A stretch of DNA of 64,000 nt from Pararobbsia alpina_A (GTDB taxonomy: Bacteria > Pseudomonadota > Gammaproteobacteria > Burkholderiales > Burkholderiaceae), in the NCBI RefSeq assembly GCF_965118125.1, contig NZ_OZ221288.1:62001-126000 (forward strand), read 5' to 3'. Shown here in pieces: positions 53,874 to 61,223 of the stretch. The notes under the pieces were generated by a model. It saw only the letters and a program-made list of their open reading frames with translations. It was not told the origin of the DNA and did no database searches. The number at the start of each line of letters is the position of its first letter. Positions within the stretch are counted from its first letter, which is position 1. Made by a program: the position numbers and the translations under genes.

Positions 53874-54656
53874 TTATTTCGCGTTGAGCGCGGCGTTCTC
53901 GATGACTTGCGCAACCGCTTCGGGCTGCGTGATTTCGATTGCGTGGCTGGCCTTGACGGGCGTGATCTTCGAGCCGGCGCGTTCCGCCATCCAGCGTTGC
54001 AGATCGGGGCTCACGACGAGGTCGTCGGTCGCAATGACCGCGTAGCTCGGCTTATCGCGCCATGCCGACGCATACGAGTTGCCGCCGAAAGCGGCTGCCG
54101 TCGGCAGCGCCTGCGAGGCAGCCAGAAAGTCGGAACGATTCGTGACCAGATCACCGGCAAAGTCCGCATCGAACTTGGCGCGGTCGAAGTACAGATGGCC
54201 ATCGCGTGTTGCGTGGATATCGTCCGTCGGCTTGGGCATCGAGTCGAGGAGCTGCGTCACGCTTTCGCCGACGTCAGGTTCGAACCCGGCGACGTACACG
54301 AGCGCGCGCACTTTGCCGCGGGTGCCGGCCGCAGTGATCACCGCGCCGCCGTAGTCCTTGCCGACCAGCACGACTGGGCCATCGGCGCCGATGATCGCGC
54401 TGTTGACCGCGTCGACATCGTCCGCGAGCGTCGTCATCGTTTCCTGAACCACGCGTACGTTGTAGCCCTTGTGAATCAGGATGTCGTGAACGACCCGCCA
54501 GCCGGATCCATCGGAGAACGCGCCATGCACGATCACGATGTTGTGCGCGCCCGGAGGTGTATCGGGTGCATTGGGCGTGGCGGCCGATGCCGGCGTTGCC
54601 AGCATGGGTGCCGCCAGCGCGAGTGCGGCGACTGCGAGAGTGGACTTCAAATACAT
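53874..54656 (-). CDS. Exported alpha/beta hydrolase with Asp at the nucleophile elbow
   Basis: 260 aa. Signal peptide 1-25 (cleavage near ASAA). The fold matches esterase-like alpha/beta hydrolases (HNIVIVHGAFSDGSGW; late His238 in KASHAIEI; acid Asp211 or 212). The nucleophile elbow reads VGKDYGGA (Asp101), where close relatives have GHSYGG with Ser. An Asp nucleophile occurs in dehalogenases and epoxide hydrolases. It lies inside the bufferin locus between bufD and bufA2, all on one strand. Catalytic role uncertain. Confidence 0.85.
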   Translation of the reverse strand: MYLKSTLAVAALALAAPMLATPASAATPNAPDTPPGAHNIVIVHGAFSDGSGWRVVHDILIHKGYNVRVVQETMTTLADDVDAVNSAIIGADGPVVLVGKDYGGAVITAAGTRGKVRALVYVAGFEPDVGESVTQLLDSMPKPTDDIHATRDGHLYFDRAKFDADFAGDLVTNRSDFLAASQALPTAAAFGGNSYASAWRDKPSYAVIATDDLVVSPDLQRWMAERAGSKITPVKASHAIEITQPEAVAQVIENAALNAK

Positions 54657-54837
54657 AGGTGTTGCTCCGTGAGGCCGGATGGCCTTTGTTCCCGACCCTT
54701 GCGACGGGCCGTATTGCTGCTGACCCTGTCGTCGCCTACGCCTTGGCAACGTCCGTTGCTGCAGCGACTGCGGCGATGCAGGTCATTCGTGTACCCAGTG
54801 CTTCGTATTCGGAATGCGTCGGTTCGTAAGCCCGTTA

Positions 54838-55314
54838 TCAGGGCTTGCGGCTCAGCAGCCGGTCGAGCGACAGCGCACCACCACCGCGTGCGATCAGCGG
54901 CAACAGCAGACCTGCCCACGTCAGGTGGGTCGGCCATGCATCGGGATAGACGAAGATCTCAATGACCATCGTCATGCCGAACAGCGCAGCCGCAGCGCCG
55001 CGTGTGCACAGTCCGAGAACCAGCAGCACAGGGAAGAAGTGTTCCGAACACGTTGCGATCCGCGCGGCGATTTCAGGCGGAATCAAAGGCAGTGCATAGT
55101 CGGTGCGGAACAGGTCGAACGTCGACGGCTTGATCGTGAACCAGCCTTCGACCTTGGTGCGGCCCGACAGAAAGAACACCGAGGCGATACCCAGACGCGC
55201 GACAAGCAGCAGCAGCCAGTCCGGCGTCAGCAACTGCAGTTCGCGTCTGACACGTGCAGCGAGCGACGTGTTCTGCGCCGCGGCCGTATGGAGATAGGGC
55301 GTGGGTGCGCTCAC
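54838..55314 (-). CDS. bufD: Bufferin-associated DoxX-type membrane protein BufD
   Basis: 158 aa from a GTG start that overlaps the bufA1 stop as GTGA. Four membrane spans; DoxX features LLLLVARLGIASVFFLSGRT, SEHFFPVLLVLGL, GMTMVIEIFVYPDAWPTHL. DoxX proteins accompany bufferin genes and may handle redox or membrane-linked oxidation. The longer open frame upstream (to 55722) crosses bufA1 and is rejected. Confidence 0.88.
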   Translation of the reverse strand: MSAPTPYLHTAAAQNTSLAARVRRELQLLTPDWLLLLVARLGIASVFFLSGRTKVEGWFTIKPSTFDLFRTDYALPLIPPEIAARIATCSEHFFPVLLVLGLCTRGAAAALFGMTMVIEIFVYPDAWPTHLTWAGLLLPLIARGGGALSLDRLLSRKP

Positions 55315-55589
55315 GACTTGGCCTCCAGCGAGCCATAGCCCTTGGGCGTCTTGATCGACGTGCAGGTGCCCTTGGCGACGGCGATCCAGGCATTGCCCTG
55401 GTAATCCTTCTTGGCCGTGCCGGCACACGAGGTGCCTGCGCCCGCGGCGCAATCGTTCTTGCCTGCGAGCGCGACGCCGTAACATTTTTCGGTCGTCGGC
55501 TGCGGCTTGTCGGCGGCGTGCGCGCCGGCAGCGAGCACAGTCAGGGAAAGGGCGAGGGAGGCAGCGAGCGACGCGTGCTTCGTGGACAT
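55311..55589 (-). CDS. bufA1: Bufferin precursor, BufA1 class (DUF2282, 4 Cys)
   Basis: 92 aa. Signal peptide 1-26 (MSTKHASLAASLALSLTVLA, cleavage near AHAAD). The mature part has the DUF2282 signature EKCYGVALAGKNDCAAGAGT with Cys36, Cys47, Cys55 and Cys76, as in Caulobacter BufA1, where two Cys become thio-oxazoles. AGGAGA precedes the ATG. First gene of the locus, translationally coupled to bufD. Expected product is a periplasmic copper-sequestering peptide. Confidence 0.94.
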   Translation of the reverse strand: MSTKHASLAASLALSLTVLAAGAHAADKPQPTTEKCYGVALAGKNDCAAGAGTSCAGTAKKDYQGNAWIAVAKGTCTSIKTPKGYGSLEAKS

Positions 55590-55952
55590 GGAAATCTCCT
55601 GGGGCGATGAGCGAAAACAGTTCGAGGTCAACAGCTGCCAGGAGGGCGTGGACAATGCGGTGTCCGGAGGAGGCTGCTTCAGGCAACCTTGGCATACCGG
55701 ATTCCATTTTTGGAAACACCACCCTGATCGGGGGGGCGTCTCCGCTTGTGTCGCACGCCCTTTGTCTGGCGTGGATGTATTTGACGGCGCAGGCGTATCT
55801 GCGATTTGTCCAAGGTGTATCGAAGGCGTAGCGGCTCGTATTTTTATGTACAGGACCGGGGTGGAGGTGACCAGTGGCCTCACCTGACGCATACTGTTAC
55901 GCGGCGCTAGCGCCAGGTCTGTCCTCAACCCTTACTTACTGGAGCCTTGGCC
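55590..55952. other. Divergent bufferin-phasin intergenic region
   Basis: About 360 bp. It must hold the bufferin promoter and the phasin promoter. A perfect 12-bp palindrome GGCGCTAGCGCC (55903-55914) precedes the phasin gene and could be an operator. I found no convincing ECF-sigma promoter. Confidence 0.5.
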
Positions 55953-56375
55953 ATGGAATCGACGAACCCGAATATGCTTTTCGCCGAGTACACGAAAATG
56001 CTCGGGCAGTTCAAGCTGCCCGGTATCGATATCGGCGCACTCATGGAGACGCAGCGCAAGGATATCGAGGCCCTGGCGACGGCCAACTCGACCGCCATCG
56101 CCGGCGTGCAGGCGCTGGGTCAAAAGCAGGCTGAGATCCTGCGCGAAACGATGGCGGGCGTGCAGACGCTGCTGACGCAGGTCGCTTCGCGCAGCACCGA
56201 GCCGGGAGGACAAACGGGCGAACTCGTGCAACAAGCCATGCACAAGGCGCTGGCGGATATGCAGGATCTGGCAGAAACCGCTTATCGCGCGCAATCCGAA
56301 AGCATTGCGGTGGTCACGAAGCGCGCTGCCGAGCACGTCGAGGAGCTTAAGGCGCTGCTTCAGCAGAAGAAATAA
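55953..56375 (+). CDS. Phasin family protein
   Basis: 140 aa from the ATG at 55953 (GGAG at 55941-55944); a TTG six bases upstream is an alternative. Entirely helical: LFAEYTKMLGQFKLPGIDIG, ALMETQRKDIEALATANSTA, then a long amphipathic coiled-coil region to KALLQQKK. Phasins coat polyhydroxyalkanoate granules. The K-LPG-D-- motif is typical of the Phasin_2-like family in Burkholderiales. No PHA enzyme is in the window. Confidence 0.92.
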   Translation: MESTNPNMLFAEYTKMLGQFKLPGIDIGALMETQRKDIEALATANSTAIAGVQALGQKQAEILRETMAGVQTLLTQVASRSTEPGGQTGELVQQAMHKALADMQDLAETAYRAQSESIAVVTKRAAEHVEELKALLQQKK

Positions 56376-56525
56376 GGAGTCGCATCATCGTTGTGGCTTG
56401 CGACGAGCTATCGGGTCCGTGCGGGACGTGATGTCTGATGCTCATTGCGGGATGCACCTGCATCGATGAGTGTCTGCCGCGGATTCGCGACGAGCGGTGT
56501 ATCAGAAGGATTGAGATGAGAATAA

Positions 56526-56555
56526 ACAGGGCCGACATCCACGTCGGCCCTGTTT
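56526..56555. terminator. Bidirectional terminator between phasin and glgA
   Basis: ACAGGGCCGAC (56526-56536), 6-nt loop, GTCGGCCCTGT (56543-56553), flanked by A/T runs on both sides. Serves both convergent genes. Confidence 0.88.
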
Positions 56556-56571
56556 TCCATCTATCAACGAC

Positions 56572-58035
56572 CTAGTTCTGCGACAGCCGCTGATACAAAT
56601 CAAAGTACCGCAGTGCCGAGGCTTCCCAGCCGAAATTCGTCTTCATGCCACGGCGTTGAGCGTGCGCCCAATCATCCTGACGTGCGTAGAGCGCAAACGC
56701 GCGCTTGACTGCCAGCGTCAGCGACTTGAGATCGAACTTCTCAAAGACGAACCCCGTCGCAACACCATCCGCGAGGTTCTCGAGCGAACTATCGACGACC
56801 GTATCGGCGAGACCGCCGACACAATGCACGAGCGGCAGCGTTCCATAGGCAAGGCCATAGAGCTGCGTCAGCCCGCAGGGTTCGAAGCGCGAGGGCACGC
56901 AGACCACATCGCTGCCCGCGATGATCACGTGCGCCAGGGCCTCATCAAAACCGAGTTCGATTGCGACAGCGTCCGGGTGGGCTTGCGCAGCATCCTTAAG
57001 CCCCGATTCGAGCCTCGCCTCACCCGTGCCGAGCACGACAAGCTGGCCGCCACGCTCAATGATCTCGGGCACGACCGCAAGCAGCCGATCCAGGCCCTTT
57101 TGCTCAGTCAGCCGGCTGACAACACCAAACACTGGCGCATCGCTGCGTTCGGCGAGACCAAATCGCTTCTGCAGCGCCTGCTTGCACACCGCCTTGCCGG
57201 CCATGTCATCGACCCAATACTTCGCGGCAATCGACTCGTCGATCGACGGATGCCAGACCGCGTAATCAACGCCATTCAGAATGCCGAGTACATCGTGCTG
57301 GCGTTCGCGCAGCAGCCCATCAAGGCCAGCCCCTTGCGCAAGCGTCTGGATCTCGTTGGCGTATGTCGGCGAGACGGTTGTGATCTTGTCGGAGTAGAAG
57401 AGCCCCGCCTTCAGATACGAAACCTGTCCCCAGAACTCCATGCCCTGGATCTGGTAATACGACCAGGGCAAACCGAGCTCATGAAACGTCGTCGCCGGAA
57501 AGAGCCCCTGGTATGCCAGGTTGTGCACCGTCATGATTGTCGACGGCAGCTTGCGATGCTGGGCCATCTCCGCCGCACGAATATATGGCGCGGCCAGCCC
57601 CGCGTGCCAATCGTGCGCATGAACGACCTGCGGAGACCAGTTCGGATCCGCGCCCTGGGCCATCAACGAAGCGGCCCATCCGAGCATGGCAAACCGCTTG
57701 AAGTTATCCGCGTACGGATGATGCGACGCGTCGAGATACGGACTGCCGGGCCGGTTGTAGAACTCATCGGCACGGATCACATAGACGCCCGTACCGTTTT
57801 TCATGCGACCGAACTGGATCGTCGGGTCCTGCAGACCGAATCGAGGCCCGAGATGCGCAACCGGGCGGAGGTCGTCGAGTCCCGCAACAATCGCGGGAAA
57901 GCCCGGCATCAGCACACGGACATCGGCCCCGAGCGGCGCAAGCACGGGCGGCAGCGCGCCGACGACATCGGCGAGACCGCCCGTCTTGAGCAGGGGATAC
58001 AGTTCGGCCGCGACGTGAAGGACGCGCACCGTCAC
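56572..58035 (-). CDS. glgA: Glycogen synthase (ADP-glucose)
   Basis: 487 aa GT-B glycosyltransferase (GT5). The N-terminal ADP-glucose loop KTGGLADVVGALP at residue 17, HAHDWHAGLAAPYIRAA, YANEIQTLAQG, and C-terminal VVSRLTEQKGLDRL, PSRFEPCGLTQLYGLAYG, GGLADTV. It elongates alpha-1,4-glucan from ADP-glucose. Overlaps glgC by 4 bp (ATGA), so the two are coupled. No branching enzyme in the window. Confidence 0.95.
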   Translation of the reverse strand: MTVRVLHVAAELYPLLKTGGLADVVGALPPVLAPLGADVRVLMPGFPAIVAGLDDLRPVAHLGPRFGLQDPTIQFGRMKNGTGVYVIRADEFYNRPGSPYLDASHHPYADNFKRFAMLGWAASLMAQGADPNWSPQVVHAHDWHAGLAAPYIRAAEMAQHRKLPSTIMTVHNLAYQGLFPATTFHELGLPWSYYQIQGMEFWGQVSYLKAGLFYSDKITTVSPTYANEIQTLAQGAGLDGLLRERQHDVLGILNGVDYAVWHPSIDESIAAKYWVDDMAGKAVCKQALQKRFGLAERSDAPVFGVVSRLTEQKGLDRLLAVVPEIIERGGQLVVLGTGEARLESGLKDAAQAHPDAVAIELGFDEALAHVIIAGSDVVCVPSRFEPCGLTQLYGLAYGTLPLVHCVGGLADTVVDSSLENLADGVATGFVFEKFDLKSLTLAVKRAFALYARQDDWAHAQRRGMKTNFGWEASALRYFDLYQRLSQN

Positions 58036-59330
58036 TCGTCATCCTCCGATTCCGGATGGAAGCGCCGCCCGGCAACCATCGCTTCGAGGGCGTTCTGCGT
58101 GACAAGCACAACGCCACTGGAAGTCCGATAGAAGCGCGACGCATCGAGTTCGGGATCCTCTCCGATCACAGTGCCTTCGGGAATCGTGCATCCCCGGTCG
58201 ATCACGACTTTACGCAAGCGGCAGCTCCTTTCGACGGTGACCTGTGGCAGCAATACTGCCTCATTGATGTTACAGAACGAATGCACGCGTACCGAGGAGG
58301 AGAGCACTGAACGCGAGATCTGCGAACCCGAGACCACACAGCCGCCGCAGGCGAGCAGGTTCGTGCCCGTGCCTTGCAGGCCGTTGAGATCGCGCACGAA
58401 CTTCGCGGGAGGCAGTTGCTCCTGATGCGTCCAGATCGGCCAGCGGCCGTCGTACAGGTCGAGTGCCGGGATCGTCGAAGCGAGGTCGAGGTTGGCCGAC
58501 CAGTAGGCGTCGATCGTTCCGACATCGCGCCAGTAAGCGGGCGCTTCGTTGTCGGAGGTCACGCACGACATGCTGAACGGGTGGGCGATTGCGTTACCGC
58601 TGGCCACGACCTGCGGAATGATGTCCTTGCCGAAGTCGTGTTCGGTGTTCGACTTCTCGATGTTTTCTTCGAGCAGCTTGTAGAGGTAGTCGGCGCTGAA
58701 GACGTAGATGCCCATGCTGGCCAGCGCGATGTCCGGATGTCCCGGCATGGCAGGCGGATCCTTCGGCTTCTCGACGAACCCTGTCACGCGGCGAGACTCG
58801 TCAACGTGCATGACACCGAACGCGACGGCTTCCATACGCGGCACTTCGATACATCCGACCGTGCAATCCGCGCCGCTTTGCACGTGGTCGGCCAGCATCT
58901 TCGTGTAGTCCATCTTGTACACGTGGTCGCCGGCGAGCACCACGACAAAGCGTGGACGGATCGAGCGGATGATGTCGATGTTCTGATACACCGCGTCGGC
59001 CGTGCCGCGGTACCAGCTTTCGTCAATGCGTTGCTGCGCCGGCCACAGATCGATGAATTCATTGAATTCGCCGCGCAGGAAACCCCAGCCGCGCTGCAAA
59101 TGGCGCAGCAGCGAGTGAGCTTTGTACTGCGTGACGACCGCGATGCGCCGGATGCCCGAGTTCAGGCAGTTCGACAATGCAAAGTCGATGATCCGGTATT
59201 TGCCGCCGAAGTGAACCGCGGGTTTCACGCGCTTATTGGTCAGCGCGCCGAGGCGTGTGCCACGGCCGCCTGCCAGGACAATGGCGAGCGTCGACTTCTG
59301 CAGATCGTTCAGATTCACCGGCGTCTCCAT
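58032..59330 (-). CDS. glgC: Glucose-1-phosphate adenylyltransferase
   Basis: 432 aa from the ATG at 59330, which has AGGAGG upstream; the longer frame lacks similarity. Nucleotidyltransferase core: VLAGGRGTRLGALTNKRVKP, IIDFALSNCLNSGIRRI, YRGTADAVYQN, VVLAGDHVYKMDY, FVEKPKDPPAMPG and YWRDVGTIDAYW, then a left-handed beta-helix. Makes ADP-glucose, the committed glycogen precursor, for the coupled glgA product. Confidence 0.95.
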   Translation of the reverse strand: METPVNLNDLQKSTLAIVLAGGRGTRLGALTNKRVKPAVHFGGKYRIIDFALSNCLNSGIRRIAVVTQYKAHSLLRHLQRGWGFLRGEFNEFIDLWPAQQRIDESWYRGTADAVYQNIDIIRSIRPRFVVVLAGDHVYKMDYTKMLADHVQSGADCTVGCIEVPRMEAVAFGVMHVDESRRVTGFVEKPKDPPAMPGHPDIALASMGIYVFSADYLYKLLEENIEKSNTEHDFGKDIIPQVVASGNAIAHPFSMSCVTSDNEAPAYWRDVGTIDAYWSANLDLASTIPALDLYDGRWPIWTHQEQLPPAKFVRDLNGLQGTGTNLLACGGCVVSGSQISRSVLSSSVRVHSFCNINEAVLLPQVTVERSCRLRKVVIDRGCTIPEGTVIGEDPELDASRFYRTSSGVVLVTQNALEAMVAGRRFHPESEDDE

Positions 59331-59713
59331 GCCGACCTCCTGTTGTTGTGCTTCTCGATGGGGGTGTACGGCGGAATCTCGCAATCCCGTCGCGTCCAGT
59401 CGGCGAGGCGGTCTTGTGGCGATGCAACATCCGGCAGTCAATCGCCCCAGCCGTGAGCCAAGCCGCAAAAACGATGCCGCGCGCGCACGGATGAACAGAG
59501 TGCGTACAAAACAATGTAGGCGAAAAGTAGCGGGAGGTCGGGGGAATCCCGGTGGAAACGGGCTCAGGCAGAACCCTAAGAGGCATTCCGGTCCCTAGCC
59601 GCGACAGCGTCATATATGGCTTGCTACACTTTGCGGCCGGATGCGGCGTCGCTGGTGCAGATCGCCAGCCCGCCTCGTTCTACGCATCTCCATGGTCTTT
59701 GCGGAAAGCCTTC
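59331..59713. other. Divergent glgC-dehydratase intergenic region
   Basis: About 380 bp that must carry the glgCA promoter and that of the Ser/Thr dehydratase. Frames here have no family features, and no clear boxes were found. Confidence 0.45.
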
Positions 59714-60661
59714 ATGAAGTTACACAGCCGAACCCCGCTCGTACTCCATCGCGAGCTGTCGACCCCTGAACAACGGATCTGGCTCAAGCTGGAAAATCTC
59801 CAGCCTTGTGGCTCGTACAAGCTGCGCGGCATCGGCGCGCTGTGTCAGCACGCCCATCTGCAGGGCAAGCGCAAGCTGATCGCGCCGTCGGGCGGCAATG
59901 CGGGTATTGCGGCCGCCTATGCCGGCCGGGAACTCGGCATGGAAGTCGAAGTGATCGTACCGACGACGACGCCAGAGGCGACGCGTGCGCGCATACGGGC
60001 GCTTGGCGCTGACGTCATGGTGTTCGGCGAGGCATGGGATCAGTCGAACGAACTCGCGCTCGAGCGCTCGCAAGCGGACGACGCGCAATACATCCCCGCA
60101 TTCGACCACCCGGTGATCTGGGAAGGCCATAGCACCTTGATCGACGAGATTGTCGAAGACTTGCCGACGTTCGACGCGGTGGTGGCATCCGTGGGCGGCG
60201 GCGGTCTGCTGTCAGGCCTGTTGATCGGCCTCGAGCGCTACCGCCGCAACGACTGCCGGGTAATCGCTGTTGAGACCGATGGTGCAGCGTCTTTCCACGC
60301 AGCGCTCGAGGCCGGGCATCCGGTCAACATCGGCAAGATCACGTCGGTTGCGAAGTCACTCGGCGCGCTGCAGGTTGCGCAGTGGCCGGTCGATGCGATC
60401 CGGCAGGTGCCACATGCGTCGGTGGTGTTGTCGGATGCGGAAGCCATCGCCGGGACGATTCGCTATGCCGACGAAGCGCGCCAGCTTGTCGAAGCGGCAT
60501 GTGGCGTTTCGCTGGCCGTCGCTTATCAACATCACGCCTGCATTGAAGGCGCACGCGATGTGGTCGTTATTGTCTGCGGCGGTGTCAGCATCTCCGCGAC
60601 CCAGATCGCCGCGTGGAAGGCCGAGCAGGCTGGAAGCGGCGCTCGGGCCGCGGCGATTTAA
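59714..60661 (+). CDS. L-serine/L-threonine dehydratase (PLP)
   Basis: 315 aa from the ATG at 59714. Tryptophan-synthase-beta-like PLP enzyme: ENLQPCGSYKLRGIGA (PLP Lys36), APSGGNAGIAAAYAGRELG, VASVGGGGLLSGLL (phosphate-binding glycines), and late CGGVSIS. The short form without a regulatory ACT domain fits serine dehydratase-like enzymes, which release pyruvate or 2-oxobutyrate and ammonia. Convergent with a GNAT gene. Confidence 0.9.
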   Translation: MKLHSRTPLVLHRELSTPEQRIWLKLENLQPCGSYKLRGIGALCQHAHLQGKRKLIAPSGGNAGIAAAYAGRELGMEVEVIVPTTTPEATRARIRALGADVMVFGEAWDQSNELALERSQADDAQYIPAFDHPVIWEGHSTLIDEIVEDLPTFDAVVASVGGGGLLSGLLIGLERYRRNDCRVIAVETDGAASFHAALEAGHPVNIGKITSVAKSLGALQVAQWPVDAIRQVPHASVVLSDAEAIAGTIRYADEARQLVEAACGVSLAVAYQHHACIEGARDVVVIVCGGVSISATQIAAWKAEQAGSGARAAAI

Positions 60662-60679
60662 GACTACGACGATCTAAGA

Positions 60680-61141
60680 CTACGACGGCGTTCGCAGTGA
60701 CCGTTTCATGACGACCGTCGGCGCAGCAAGCGCGTCGATCACGGTCCAGCCGCGCCGTTCATAGAATTCACGTTCGTCAGCCGTCATCAGCAACAAGGAC
60801 GGCTCGCCGAGTCGACGCGCATGCTCGCAGCACGCGTCGACGACGGCCGTGCCGATCCCCTTGCCTCGATGTGACTCATCGACCCAGACCCCCGACAACC
60901 AGGCGGACTGGACCGTATCTTCGCTGACTTCATTGACGACCACGCTGCCGGTGCCAAGCAAGGCACCATGGTCATGCGCGACCAGCGTAAAGGGGAGGGA
61001 ATTCGCGTTCAGACGCTGAGACAGCCGCATCTCGGCGCGCTCGACAGACGCTTCCGGATCCGTGAGCCAGAAGGTCTCGTGAACGGCCTGCGCGACAGCA
61101 GGGAGAAATCGGGGGACATCGCACAGCAGGGCAATCTGCAT
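60680..61141 (-). CDS. GNAT family N-acetyltransferase
   Basis: 153 aa. GNAT fold: LVAHDHGALLGTGSVVVNEV (beta 2-4), LSGVWVDESHRGKGIGTAVV with the acetyl-CoA loop RGKGIG (about residue 94), LLLMTADEREFYERRGW (Tyr near the active site). Transfers acetyl to an unknown amine. Separate from neighbours. Confidence 0.9.
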   Translation of the reverse strand: MQIALLCDVPRFLPAVAQAVHETFWLTDPEASVERAEMRLSQRLNANSLPFTLVAHDHGALLGTGSVVVNEVSEDTVQSAWLSGVWVDESHRGKGIGTAVVDACCEHARRLGEPSLLLMTADEREFYERRGWTVIDALAAPTVVMKRSLRTPS

Positions 61142-61223
61142 ACGTATCCTCTTCGGGTTCCCGAACGACGCGGTGGCGTCGTCCGGTTCCGAGATGATAC
61201 CTGCGTGCGACGAATCGCGAAGG

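Noticed and set aside
55320..55722. Long N-terminal extension of the bufD frame
   Set aside because: It runs through bufA1 in another frame; the GTG at 55314 with a 4-bp overlap is the better start.
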